DNA from: Fibrobacter sp. UWB11
Lineage (GTDB): Bacteria; Fibrobacterota; Fibrobacteria; Fibrobacterales; Fibrobacteraceae
DNA: 64,000 bases
Direction: 5' to 3'
Assembly (NCBI RefSeq): GCF_900143015.1
Contig: NZ_FSRT01000001.1
Location: forward strand, 620,001-684,000
Below the pieces are notes generated by a model, which had not been told where the DNA came from, ran no database searches, and saw nothing but the letters and a program-made list of their open reading frames with translations. How positions within the stretch are numbered: the stretch's first letter is position 1; the number at the start of each line of letters is the position of its first letter. A program made the position numbers and the translations under genes. Positions 33,956 through 43,386 of the stretch are shown one piece after another.

Positions 33956-35668
33956 ATGAAATTATTCTCAATGTTTGGGGTTTTGGCACTTGCTGTTGGC
34001 TGTTTTGCCGCAGATCAGGGAACAAAGGATGATCCGCTCACCATCAGTTCTGTTCAGGAACTACTTCAGTTCCGCAATGCCGTTTTGGATAGCGGCATGT
34101 ACAAGGGTGTCAAGTTGGAAAATGGCGGCGAGGGCTTGCATTTCAAGCTGACTGCCGACTTGGACTTGAGCACGGTTTGCGGTCGCGATGTCGGTAACTG
34201 GAAGCCGATTGGTCCTTTCGAAGGTAGCTTCGATGGCGCTAACCACAAGATTTCGAACTTGTACATGGATGATTCGCTGGGTAGGGTCGGAAATCCGGGA
34301 TTTTTTGGACCTGTATTCAACAACGGCGACGACACGCTCTATTTCAACAATGTCGTTTTCGAGAATGTCTACATCCGCACGTCGGGAATTGTTGGAACGT
34401 TTGTTTCGCAGGTGGTGACGGGCAAGGCTGTGTTGCGGAACAATAAGGTCGATTTAAAATTCGAATCCACTAAAGATGAAACAGCTGACCTGCAGTTGGG
34501 CGGCTTGATGGGTAACACCGTGGGTGATTGGGTCGGTTTCTACGACAACACGGTAAAGGGTTCTATCAAAGTTTCGTCACTGAAACAGGTGTCGATTGGT
34601 GGCATTATTGGAATTCTTGTTGATCCGGGGGCACTCGAAAGAAATGTGAACGAGGCGAGTATTACTGTTGATGGAAATAGTTATACTCAGGTGGGTGGCC
34701 TTATTGGTCAGCTGATTGCTCCTTATACAATGAAGGATAACGTGAACAAGGGGGATATTTCGGTCAATGTCCCTGCGCAATACGCTTTTGTCGGTGGCCT
34801 TGTGGGCGTGAACCCGTCGCTGCCTTCCGAAAAGAATGTAGTCGGAAACGTCAATTACGGGAAGATTGAAGTCGCTGCATCGTATGCGGGGGTTGGTGGG
34901 CTTTATGGGTTGATTTCGGGCAATACCAATTCGGTGCTCGACAGTTGCATCAATAATGGTGATGTCATTTATCATGGTGTCGAAATCCAACAGAATGTTC
35001 AAGTGGGCGGTATTGCTGGCATTTGGGAAGTCAAGCAGGCGAGCCGGATGGAAAACAATGGCAAGATTGTGATTGAAAATGCCTTGAGTCCCAATGTTGG
35101 CGGTATCGTTGGTTATGTACGTCCGGGAGCAAAGAGCATGGATTTGTTCAAATCTGTAAATGCGGGTGACATTTCGGTAAATAACCAAACCGTAAACAAG
35201 GGCTGGGTCTCGGGCCTTGTCGGATTCACCGATGAGATTGAATATGTGAATTTGGATAGTTGCGTTAATAAAGGCAATATTGTATTCGAGGGTGCGATAG
35301 ATAGCACATCGCTCTTTGTAGTCGCCTTTGCTTCTGCTGCGCCTGGTACGAATATCAATTTCAAGACGAGCACAAACGACGGAACTGTCCCAGAAAATCT
35401 TGGTGGTCGTACGTCTCTGAAAGTGTTTGCCCGTGCGCCGAAAATGCATTTGCAGCGTTTAGGCTATGGTCGCGCAATCCTTGAAGTTCCTGATTTGGAA
35501 AGCACTGGTCGTGAACAGGTGGAATTGTTCTCTTACAATGGCAGACGCGTTCCGGTACAGCAGATGCAGTCGGGAAATCTTTTTTACCTCGAAGGCGTTC
35601 CCGCAGGGCGTTATGTTGTACGTGTCAAAACTTCTCGCGGTTTGCGTTCGTTGCGCGTTACGTTCTAA
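33956..35668 (+). CDS. Secreted GLUG-repeat protein with C-terminal sorting module
   Basis: 570 residues from the second of two adjacent ATGs, spaced best from AAGGAGG. The signal peptide is MKLFSMFGVLALAVGCFA. The body is a right-handed beta-helix-like array of GLUG-type repeats (LGGLMG, IGGIIGI, VGGLIG, VGGLVGV, VGGLYGL, VGGIAGI, VGGIVGY, VSGLVGF), each spaced about 40-50 residues with N-x-G-D/K/I turns. The last 85 residues (LFSYNGRRVPV, LEGVPAGRYVVRVKTSRG) match a Por/T9SS-like or Fibrobacter C-terminal module. It is probably a surface adhesin. TATATT lies upstream at about 33931. Confidence 0.8.
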   Translation: MKLFSMFGVLALAVGCFAADQGTKDDPLTISSVQELLQFRNAVLDSGMYKGVKLENGGEGLHFKLTADLDLSTVCGRDVGNWKPIGPFEGSFDGANHKISNLYMDDSLGRVGNPGFFGPVFNNGDDTLYFNNVVFENVYIRTSGIVGTFVSQVVTGKAVLRNNKVDLKFESTKDETADLQLGGLMGNTVGDWVGFYDNTVKGSIKVSSLKQVSIGGIIGILVDPGALERNVNEASITVDGNSYTQVGGLIGQLIAPYTMKDNVNKGDISVNVPAQYAFVGGLVGVNPSLPSEKNVVGNVNYGKIEVAASYAGVGGLYGLISGNTNSVLDSCINNGDVIYHGVEIQQNVQVGGIAGIWEVKQASRMENNGKIVIENALSPNVGGIVGYVRPGAKSMDLFKSVNAGDISVNNQTVNKGWVSGLVGFTDEIEYVNLDSCVNKGNIVFEGAIDSTSLFVVAFASAAPGTNINFKTSTNDGTVPENLGGRTSLKVFARAPKMHLQRLGYGRAILEVPDLESTGREQVELFSYNGRRVPVQQMQSGNLFYLEGVPAGRYVVRVKTSRGLRSLRVTF

Positions 35669-35705
35669 AAAACACTATCGTTGTCTATGAACAACGTAAA
35701 AATGA

Positions 35706-37035
35706 ATCAAGGTCATTAAAAGACTTCCGGCAACGGAGGTCGTTTCGCTCCCGTCCGATGCTGCTTATGGTGGCGGCGATAAAGCGGGCTCGGAGTTGAT
35801 TGCCGCGGCTTATAATGCGGGCGAAGGTCCGGGCATTTGGATTGTGGCCGATGGCGGCTACAGGCTTTATCACAATGGGGTGGCGCAACTGCGCTTGACT
35901 ATGCAAGCTTCTTGTTCCCGAAGGAACTTATGACTTTAGGCAATTCCGAAATGCTGTTACTGAAGCAAAAAGCAAAAGTCGCACTTGGTGCAAAACATCA
36001 TGTACCGAAAAGAACCGCGTGACGGGCAAGACCAATACGTTCTATCGCATTACATTCAAGGCGAACAGCTGCAGCGATTTGACGGAAGCGGGCGTGCAGA
36101 TTGTGCAAGAAAGAGAAAACCTGCAACAATGGGACAACTGGATTACCTCCAAGGCAAACAAGAGCCTGGTGGGCATGGACCGTGGTGCTAACCTTCGCGG
36201 GGCTGCCATCGCTGTGCGTAGCAACGAAGGTTCCGGAAACCATATCTACCGCAACCTTGCGATTTACGATGTGAACCCGCACTTGATTGAAGGCGGTGAT
36301 GGCCTTGAAACGGTCGGTACTGCTTCAAAGCATATTAACAAGTTCTGGGCAGATCATATCAGCTACAAGTGGATTAGCGATGGCATGGATATGGAATTTG
36401 TCGACAATGCGACAATCAGTTATCTCGATTTTGACGGCGCGAATGAATACAATTGCTGGGGCACGGACCCTTACATGGCGCTTGTCGAAGATGCTCACTT
36501 GACTTATGCGAACAACTATTGGCATAACACTTACGGACGCGTTCCCAAGGTGACGGGCGAAAATAACGGCTCGCAGGTGCATTTGTACAACCAGTATGTA
36601 GATTACAACCGATTCTTTGTAGCAGGGGCAAACGGCCATAGCGCTAGTGCCAAGGCTTATGTGCGCTACGAAAATAGCAACATCGATAATGGACAAGGTT
36701 ATCTCGCTGAATGGGGCGATAATGGCTATGTGTATTTTAGCGGTGTTTCGTTCGGAAATGCTACTAAGCAACAGCACCGCTACAACGGTGACGTGAAAAG
36801 CGGAATCCCGCAGGCCGAAACATTCAATCCGAGTTATTCTTTTGAAAAACGTACGGTTGCAAATCTCCCCAAAGAAATCCCGAGCCTTTCGGGTGTTGGT
36901 GGTCGCTATGGCAAAATGCCCGAATACGACCAGCGCTTTGGTCAAAGCAACAAGACGGCTAGCGTGAGTTTGTCATCTCCAGCGGCTGGAGTAAACGCCG
37001 CTATATCCAATAGCGATGATGCAATAGAAGTCTAG
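35706..37035 (+). pseudogene. Pectate lyase (PL1-like), 5'-truncated with two frameshifts
   Basis: The 3' part (35905-37035) encodes the lyase: VGMDRGANLRGAAI, HIYRNLAIYD, GDGLETVG, WADHISYKWISDGMDMEF, ATISYLDFDGAN, ANNYWHNTYGRVPKV. Upstream the protein continues in two other frames: ELIAAAYNAGEGPGIWIVAD up to about 35878, then GATALDYA (about 35882-35905), then KLLVPEGTYDFRQF. One lost base in the GGGG at about 35877 and one lost A in GCAAGCTT at about 35905 explain both breaks. No signal peptide or start is left. It is a remnant unless the two homopolymer changes are assembly errors. Confidence 0.78.
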
Positions 37036-38171
37036 ATGGAATCCATGCCTTCAAATACGATGTCATCGATTTGAAGGTATGTGCCGCTGTTTGCGAATAT
37101 GGTGAAAAATCCGATTTCGTTTGCGATTTCGTTAAAGCGGACTTGATAGCTTTCGCTTTTCAAAACTTCTTCACCGGGGCGGAAAACAATTTCGCGCCAT
37201 TCTTCGCTTGCTTTTGATTTCCACAAAGCCTTGCGGAACATGTTGTCGCCAATTTCTTTGTAGTGTTCCAGTGCTACGGAAAAATCTCCATCTCCGCGAA
37301 CCTTGATGCGGATTGCGCTGAGTTTTGAAATGTCGTAATAGCCTGTATCGCTACCGAGATGTGTGCCGACTAGAACAAAACCGGAGTCTGTATTGTTGTA
37401 GCGAATGGAAAGATATTTCCCGTTTTCGTTATCTTCAAGCGCTTCGCTAAAACCAGATGCAGAATCGGGGCGCGTGAATTGAGCGTCTCCGATGGTGGAG
37501 AAATACCACCCGTAGTTTGAATAAGTTTTTGCAATGTTGTTTAAGCTATCGCCATCGTCAAAGTCTTCGAATACGAACTCGCGTGTAACGCCTGGAACGC
37601 GGATAATCGTATCGGCTGAAGCTCCGTTTTCTAGTGCAACAGATGCAATGAGCGAATCGCCTGCAACGACGTCGAATAAGCCCGCAGGCACGTGGGTGAA
37701 TGTGTATTCGCCATTTTTGAGGAATGCTGCATAAGGGGTCGCATCTAGTGAAATCGCTTCGTAAAGCTTGGCGTAGTCCGTTTCTGCGGTACCGGTGCGT
37801 ATAGTAAGGCTTGCCGAAGGTAAAAGTGAAATTTCAGTTTTGCTTGTGTCTAATGGCGCCCATGCCATCAAAGACGAATCGTTACCGGCGATGCTTTCGA
37901 CAAATGTGTTGGCGGTGAGAGAACTATCAAATGTTTCTGCGAACGAATCGAAACGCGCAATGCCTGCGGTATCAGATTCCGCTGTTCCCAATACGGACAT
38001 GTTTTCTTTAGAGTAAAGTTTAACGCGAGCATTTGCAATGGGCGCGCGCGATGCATCTACGATTGTAAACGCGATCCCGTTTGTGGTTTCGCTTGTGGCT
38101 CCAGCTGTATTAGAGTCAGAACAAGCCCAGAAAAAGGCAACAGGGAAAATCGCGGTCAAAAAACGTTTCAT
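37032..38171 (-). CDS. Lipoprotein with C-terminal carbohydrate-binding-like domain
   Basis: 379 residues from the ATG giving MKRFLTAIFPVAFFWAC (lipobox Cys17); AAGGATTG precedes it, and an upstream in-frame start would overlap the TIGR02147 gene. Residues about 35-100 (IAFTIVDASRAPIANARVKLY, LGTAESDTAGIARFDS) look like a carboxypeptidase-regulatory Ig-like fold. Residues about 205-379 (FVFEDFDDGDSLNNIAKTYSN, WYFSTIGDA, EWREIVFRPGEEV, IGFFTIFANSGTYLQIDDIVFEG) look like a CBM11-like beta-sandwich. It begins 2 nt after the TIGR02147 stop, so the two form an operon. It converges with the pectate lyase remnant (4-nt overlap). Confidence 0.75.
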   Translation of the reverse strand: MKRFLTAIFPVAFFWACSDSNTAGATSETTNGIAFTIVDASRAPIANARVKLYSKENMSVLGTAESDTAGIARFDSFAETFDSSLTANTFVESIAGNDSSLMAWAPLDTSKTEISLLPSASLTIRTGTAETDYAKLYEAISLDATPYAAFLKNGEYTFTHVPAGLFDVVAGDSLIASVALENGASADTIIRVPGVTREFVFEDFDDGDSLNNIAKTYSNYGWYFSTIGDAQFTRPDSASGFSEALEDNENGKYLSIRYNNTDSGFVLVGTHLGSDTGYYDISKLSAIRIKVRGDGDFSVALEHYKEIGDNMFRKALWKSKASEEWREIVFRPGEEVLKSESYQVRFNEIANEIGFFTIFANSGTYLQIDDIVFEGMDSI

Positions 38172-38173
38172 CG

Positions 38174-39019
38174 TCAATCCTTTTTCTTCATCATGGGGAA
38201 CAATTGAAAATTTAATTGATAAACGCTGTCGCAAATGGGCGAGGGCATAGAATTTGCCTCGTTTACGATGGATTTTCGCGCTTCGGAGAGTATGTCCCGG
38301 ATTTTTTGGATTTGTGTGGAATCAAGTGCCATCGTGAGCGTGCTGATATCTCGCTCTTCTTTGGGAGTTTCTGCTATGGAACGGTGGGCGAGTTCGGCGA
38401 TACTCTTTTGGTATTCGCTGATGGAGGCACTAAGCCAATGTTCTTTCGTTTTGATGTGAGCTTCTGTCGGGACGACGCGTCCGTCTTTTCGAGTGCTTGC
38501 AAGGCCAAGTTGCAGTAAAGCCTCGACTGCGCTTTCGACTTGATTTGCCGAGAGCTTCGGGATGCATGAATCCCCAAGTGCGGCGGCATGTTCCGGGCCG
38601 CGGTAGTCGAATACGTCAAGAGCAGAACGGATCATGGGGTAGAACCACTGCTGGAAATAGCGGTAGCGGGCTTCGTCTAGTTCTCGGCAGGCCGCGGGGC
38701 GCATTTTTTGGAGCGTCTCAAAGTGTTTGCGTACTTGCTCGTCGTTTTTTGCTTTCCCGTAGGCTACCATTTCACGGAAGTATTCCGCCTTGCCTTCTTT
38801 ATAGCGAAAAAACTGTACGAATGATTCTATGCTTTTGCTTGAAATGTGTCGTTTGCCCTGCAAAATCTTGACCAGTAGACTTGCATCGATATCAACTGCG
38901 GATGCGAAAACTCTATAGCTAAAGGTGGGATCGAGGGATTTTTCCAATTCGTAAAAATCCTGCAAGAACTTGCGGTAATCGGAATATTCGTAAATGTTGA
39001 TTTTGTTTCTTGCAAACAT
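38174..39019 (-). CDS. TIGR02147 / DUF4423 family protein
   Basis: 281 residues. It has the family start NIYEYSDYRKFLQDFYEL, an HTH-like region FSYRVFASAVDIDASLLVKILQGKRHIS (about 33-60) and the DUF4423 C-terminal part (RYFQQWFYPMIRSAL, ISTLTMALDSTQIQKI, VYQLNFQLFPM). The family is an expanded paralogous set first named from Fibrobacter succinogenes and is often located next to lipoprotein genes. It probably is a DNA-binding regulator of the lipoprotein downstream, which is inference from the HTH-like part and the operon. Confidence 0.85.
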   Translation of the reverse strand: MFARNKINIYEYSDYRKFLQDFYELEKSLDPTFSYRVFASAVDIDASLLVKILQGKRHISSKSIESFVQFFRYKEGKAEYFREMVAYGKAKNDEQVRKHFETLQKMRPAACRELDEARYRYFQQWFYPMIRSALDVFDYRGPEHAAALGDSCIPKLSANQVESAVEALLQLGLASTRKDGRVVPTEAHIKTKEHWLSASISEYQKSIAELAHRSIAETPKEERDISTLTMALDSTQIQKIRDILSEARKSIVNEANSMPSPICDSVYQLNFQLFPMMKKKD

Positions 39020-39159
39020 GAACTACCTATAATCAAAGATACATTTCTTTCTAAAGAAATATTTTTATAGGTGTTCGAGTATCGAATTTTTTACAGCTCT
39101 GTTGACATTTTTGTCCACACGTAGGGTTATGCCAACAGGTCTCATTCTGCGTTCGAAAA

Positions 39160-40452
39160 TTATTTATGCACCATTTTCACTGTCTTTGAGGGATGTCCTT
39201 TCGATTCTGCGCGAATAATGTAGGTCCCCTTAGGAAATCTTTCGGGTACAGCAAAATTGTCAACAGCTCCCAGCTTGTTGCCGTTCATGTCGAATAATGT
39301 GAAATTTGTGTATTCACGTTCGAACTTTGGATTTTGGGCGATGGCTGTTGTGGAGTCTTGCGGATTCTTTTCGCCTTCTTTGGGCTTTCGTACCGTGAGT
39401 GCTTTTGCCATGAATTCGATAATGTAGGTGCCATCGCTTTCTTGTTTTAGGATTTTCCCGTCTTGCTCTACGATTGCTTTTTCGTCAACGGATTTGGTAT
39501 CGATTTTTACGCGGAGCGGAACGCTTTCAGGCATGTGTTCGTTCGGAATCTCCCATTGGACGGTGTAGCCATTTTCGGTTTCATTTTTCTCGGCTTTGTC
39601 GACGATGAAATGTGCTCGGTGGTAGGCTCCGATAGTGCCAAAAGGAGCTGTCCACAAATCGTTTTCAAGTGCATGCTTGAAAAGTTTCTTGATGTCTTCT
39701 GGGTTGATGGCGTAATCATCGCCTTTGTCATCGGTCACGCCATGGTTCAAAACGACTAGCCAAGAGCCTCCCTTTACAGAAACTTCCCATGGTTTTGCTC
39801 CTTCGAAGTTCCCGATAAATGCGGCCGTGTCAAGTGATGAGAGCAGTTCCTCGACGCTTGCACCGGAACGGGTCCATACCTTGGCTTGGATGCTCAACCA
39901 TTCGGGTTCTACATCCCATTCGTTTCTGCCGTGCCAGCCGCAATCGCGATTAATAAAGTGGCGCTTGTTTATGACAGATTTGATTTTGTCGTTGTTTTCG
40001 CAGAATGGCGTGGCTAGCGATGTGACGCGGACTTTCGCCCCATTTTCGGCCATGGTGCTTTCTATTTTATCCGCAAACTTGACAATTTCGTTTTCCAATT
40101 CGCTATTGTCGCTGATGCCGCTCAAGTGGGCGTGCGTATCGGTATGATTCCCGATTTCATGCCCTGCTTTTGCAAGGTTTGCAAAACCGGCTGCATTGTT
40201 CTGTATGCCGTTTCCCATGCTTGTAACGAAAAACGTGACATGGACGTCTTTCAATTCGTCAAGGATGGGGGTGAGGTTTTGCACCTGGTTTTCGAGTGCA
40301 TCATCGAATGTGAAACTCACGGCTCCGACATGACCGTTCCAAGGTACTGTTTCAATGGGTGCCGCAGCACCACAAAATCCTGCAAGGCTCATTGTTAAAC
40401 TCCATGCAGCAACAGCCGCTTTTACGGAAAAGACTGATTTTCGTGGCTTCAT
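39160..40452 (-). CDS. Secreted polysaccharide deacetylase (NodB/CE4-like)
   Basis: 430 residues with a signal peptide (about 1-30, ending CGAAA). The NodB-homology motifs are SFTFDDALE (Asp pair, about 46-54), NHTDTHAHLSG (metal-binding His, about 102-112) and a later VLNHGV. It should remove acetyl groups from a polysaccharide such as xylan, chitin-like glycan or peptidoglycan in the envelope or outside. Residues about 360-430 (LFDMNGNKLGAVDNF, RFPKGTYIIRAESKGH) form the C-terminal sorting-like module seen in other secreted proteins of the window. Confidence 0.83.
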   Translation of the reverse strand: MKPRKSVFSVKAAVAAWSLTMSLAGFCGAAAPIETVPWNGHVGAVSFTFDDALENQVQNLTPILDELKDVHVTFFVTSMGNGIQNNAAGFANLAKAGHEIGNHTDTHAHLSGISDNSELENEIVKFADKIESTMAENGAKVRVTSLATPFCENNDKIKSVINKRHFINRDCGWHGRNEWDVEPEWLSIQAKVWTRSGASVEELLSSLDTAAFIGNFEGAKPWEVSVKGGSWLVVLNHGVTDDKGDDYAINPEDIKKLFKHALENDLWTAPFGTIGAYHRAHFIVDKAEKNETENGYTVQWEIPNEHMPESVPLRVKIDTKSVDEKAIVEQDGKILKQESDGTYIIEFMAKALTVRKPKEGEKNPQDSTTAIAQNPKFEREYTNFTLFDMNGNKLGAVDNFAVPERFPKGTYIIRAESKGHPSKTVKMVHK

Positions 40453-40466
40453 ACAGCGAATTCAGA

Positions 40467-43079
40467 TTACGATTTTGCTTGTGCTTTACGGTCCTTTACG
40501 ACTACAAATGCGCCGAATGCGATAAGCAGTATGAGTGCAAATAAACTTACCTTGATGCAGGCATGGAATGGCTTACTGCGGTATTCCATGCGGACTTCAG
40601 ATTTGCCTTTCGGAATTTCAACAGCGCGGAGTGTACCGAAAGCCTTGTAGACTTTGGCTTCCTTTCCATTGACTGTTGCATTCCAGTAGGGGTGGTAGTT
40701 TCCTGCGACAACCATAAAGCCTGCACGGTCGCTTTCGACTTGGAAAACCTGCGTATCCATCTTGGGACTTGCAACGAGCTTTGCCTTGCCCTGAGCAACT
40801 CCGCCTTCACCTTTGTTTTGCGGTTCTTCGGAGAGAATGACTTTTTCGCGGTATTCAAATCCGTTCTTCAAAGCATCGATGGCTTTGGCATCTTCCATCG
40901 TGGCAGATTCGCCATAGATGTAGGCTTCGCCCATGGTGGTTGTAATCGGCATGTAGGTGGTGCCTCGCTGCGTGTCGAAGATAATCGCTCCGATGTTCAT
41001 GAGGTCGAGGAACGGATGTTGTGCCGTTGGATCGCCTACATTAATCAAGTAGTTGGCGTTGCCCTGTCCGCCACGGAATTCACGGTAGGTCGAAAGTTCG
41101 TTGTCGTGGAATCCGTCCGCATTGCGCATGTGGTATTGCGGGAAAATGTTTGCACCGAGCGCCTTGTTGCGCGAAAGCGAAAGCACGCGCGGTGTGTTGA
41201 GGGAATCGGTTTTATAAGGAGCCTTGATGGCTGCTACGACGCCGTTTTTCGGTTGCAAGTATTCGTTTGCGGCAACGTTCTGGATAAATGCGCCGTTGAT
41301 GGTCATGAGTTCGATGCCTGCAACGAGGGCGAGTATACCGACTTTCGCGGGAGTACTTCCTTTCCACTTGAACACGGCAATGCTTACTCCAATCACGATG
41401 AGAATCAAGATGAAACTCGGGATAATCTTGGAGGCTGTTGCGTTCATTACGATCTCGTTCAGCGGCTTGAAGTACGGGGCTGTAATCGGATCGTTCAAGA
41501 GCTTTTGACCGCTCATGAGGAACATGCCGATAATGGCAAACCCAATAACGACTGCGGCTTGAATGCCTCTCGAAGTTCCCGGGAGCTTCGCCTTGAATGC
41601 TTCCACAAAATTCTTGGCGTTGATGGCTTTACCCTGATCGTCGAGGCTCATCACGCCGAGGCATGCGGCTGCGTAGGCGAGGCAAACGACAAAACCGAAC
41701 GGGCTAATGAACGTGGTCCAGTTGAAACGAGCAATCACGACGAGCAAAAGTAAGACGACGAACATTGCGGTACCGTGCAAGAGTGCGCGGCGATTCTTGG
41801 CTGCATTTTCACCTTCGTCCGTAACTGCCTTAAGCACGGGGCCTGCCATCATCACGAGCAAGAGCGGGAGCCAGAAGAGTGCCATGCCCGGAGCGCGGAA
41901 GTTCTTGACGCCCGGCAAAATATTGTACCAGAGTTTGAAGAACGGAGAGTGATCGCCCATGCCATAGCTAAGAGCAACAACGGCGCCGAGTCCCCAAAAG
42001 CTAGCCCAGCGGCGTTTGCCGGGGAGGAACAAACAGAGGAATCCGAGGAACGTGAGAAGTGCGCCTGCATTGTTGTGGTCGAGCTTGAAGCTGTTGTGAC
42101 CCCAGTAGAACGGGCTACCTTGGCTACCGGAGGCGGCTATCTTGCGGTATTCGTCCATGGAAACGTTCACCAAAGAACTGCCCTTCAGGTCGCCGCTCTT
42201 TTCGTCCTGTTCGTAAACGTCAACACCGATAAATCCCGGAATGAGCATTTGTGCCATTTCTTCCTGATGGAAAGACCAGCTTACGGCGTGACCATAGTTC
42301 GTATGTTCGCCTTCGCCGCGAACGGATTGCGTTGTCGTGTAAAGGTAAGGCGGAATAATCTGGAAGCAACTGATGGCGAGCCCGAATGCTAGTGCCGCTG
42401 CCGCAAGTCCAATGCGCTTACCGCGGGTGGCAAGTGTATTGCAATGGAAGGCTGCTTCGTAAAGCGTATAGAGTCCTGCACCCCACAGGAACAAGTAAGT
42501 GAGTTGTAGGTGGCTTCCGAGAATCATCCATACAATGCTCAGCGCAAAGACGATGAGGTAGGGAAGGCTTCCGTCACGGACAATCTTTCTAACAGCGAGG
42601 AGTGCCAACGGAGCGATGGCAAAAACCATCATCTTTCCGTCGTGGCCGCCGTAAATGTAAGTGAAATATTCTGGGGAAAAAGCGTAGAGGAATCCGAGAA
42701 GTGAACCCCACCATTTATTGCCGGTCAAGTTCCAGGCAAGGAGCATTGCGCTCATGAAGGCGACCCAGATGGTCAATATGAACTTGAAACCTACGGCGCG
42801 GGCAGGGTCCATCAGGAACTGCGTCCACACAAGCGGGTGGTAAGCGTCGGCAAACAAAGCATCCATCGTCGGGATGCCACCCAAACGGCTGTCGTCCCAT
42901 TCCGTGAGAATCACGTTGAAGGTGCGCAAAATGCGGCTGCCAATGCCGTTCAGCTGGTCGCTGTTGAGCATGAGTTGGCTGGAATCGAATGCGAAATTAC
43001 GGAATACAATCAGCAAAATCGCGAAGAAAAGTGCGGACATTGCCACGAAAAATGCAGGCTTCTTATTGAGAATATTCAT
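40467..43079 (-). CDS. YfhO-like multi-spanning membrane protein (GT-C-like fold)
   Basis: 870 residues from ATG 43079 (MNILNKKPAFFVAM). About twelve hydrophobic segments occupy residues 10-530; a large soluble part follows (about 600-830) before a last membrane segment. The early loop has a WDDSRLGGIP segment, in the place where GT-C enzymes keep acidic residues, and the 'SPEYFTYIYGGHDGKMM' loop is typical of YfhO-like proteins, which help add sugars to envelope polymers. Function is inferred from fold only. TATATT lies exactly 7 nt before the ATG. Confidence 0.75.
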   Translation of the reverse strand: MNILNKKPAFFVAMSALFFAILLIVFRNFAFDSSQLMLNSDQLNGIGSRILRTFNVILTEWDDSRLGGIPTMDALFADAYHPLVWTQFLMDPARAVGFKFILTIWVAFMSAMLLAWNLTGNKWWGSLLGFLYAFSPEYFTYIYGGHDGKMMVFAIAPLALLAVRKIVRDGSLPYLIVFALSIVWMILGSHLQLTYLFLWGAGLYTLYEAAFHCNTLATRGKRIGLAAAALAFGLAISCFQIIPPYLYTTTQSVRGEGEHTNYGHAVSWSFHQEEMAQMLIPGFIGVDVYEQDEKSGDLKGSSLVNVSMDEYRKIAASGSQGSPFYWGHNSFKLDHNNAGALLTFLGFLCLFLPGKRRWASFWGLGAVVALSYGMGDHSPFFKLWYNILPGVKNFRAPGMALFWLPLLLVMMAGPVLKAVTDEGENAAKNRRALLHGTAMFVVLLLLVVIARFNWTTFISPFGFVVCLAYAAACLGVMSLDDQGKAINAKNFVEAFKAKLPGTSRGIQAAVVIGFAIIGMFLMSGQKLLNDPITAPYFKPLNEIVMNATASKIIPSFILILIVIGVSIAVFKWKGSTPAKVGILALVAGIELMTINGAFIQNVAANEYLQPKNGVVAAIKAPYKTDSLNTPRVLSLSRNKALGANIFPQYHMRNADGFHDNELSTYREFRGGQGNANYLINVGDPTAQHPFLDLMNIGAIIFDTQRGTTYMPITTTMGEAYIYGESATMEDAKAIDALKNGFEYREKVILSEEPQNKGEGGVAQGKAKLVASPKMDTQVFQVESDRAGFMVVAGNYHPYWNATVNGKEAKVYKAFGTLRAVEIPKGKSEVRMEYRSKPFHACIKVSLFALILLIAFGAFVVVKDRKAQAKS

Positions 43080-43170
43080 ATAAGGAAATATAAAAATACC
43101 GCAGCGGTTGCCCACTACGGTCTGTTAAATTGTTTGCCTTTGAACGAAATTACCGTTCGAACGTGGCTCG

Positions 43171-43281
43171 TTATTCGAGTGTGTTTTCGTCGGTCTTAGC
43201 GGTCTTGACGAGGCTGTAGATGCCGAATGCCGAAATAATGCAAACGGCGATGAATACGGTGTACTTGATCAGTTTTCCCAT
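43171..43281 (-). CDS. Small single-pass membrane protein (36 aa)
   Basis: A short ORF on the minus strand with AAGGAG seven nt before its ATG. It begins MGKLIKYTVFIAVCIISAF, one membrane helix, and ends with a charged tail KTAKTDENTLE. It lies 91 nt upstream of the large YfhO-like gene in the same direction. No family is recognised. The strong ribosome-binding site, the helix and the clean stop argue for a real gene. Confidence 0.6.
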   Translation of the reverse strand: MGKLIKYTVFIAVCIISAFGIYSLVKTAKTDENTLE

Positions 43282-43344
43282 AAGGTTTCTCCTTGGCTTT
43301 TTTTATAAAGATATTTGATTTTCCCGAAACGGTCAAGTGAATTT

Positions 43345-43376
43345 TTAGTTATTGGTCGTTAGTCATTGGTTCTTAG
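43345..43376 (+). repeat. Degenerate TTAGTYATTGGT intergenic repeat
   Basis: TTAGTTATTGGTCG then TTAGTCATTGGTTC: two to three imperfect units of the same type as at 48042 and 57400. Between a small membrane protein gene start and the ArsR-methyltransferase gene end. Confidence 0.55.
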
Positions 43377-43386
43377 ACTGAATGAC

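Noticed and set aside
40563-42392. Long open frames antisense to the YfhO-like gene
   Set aside because: They lie wholly inside a convincing membrane-protein gene; composition is that of a reverse-complement shadow.
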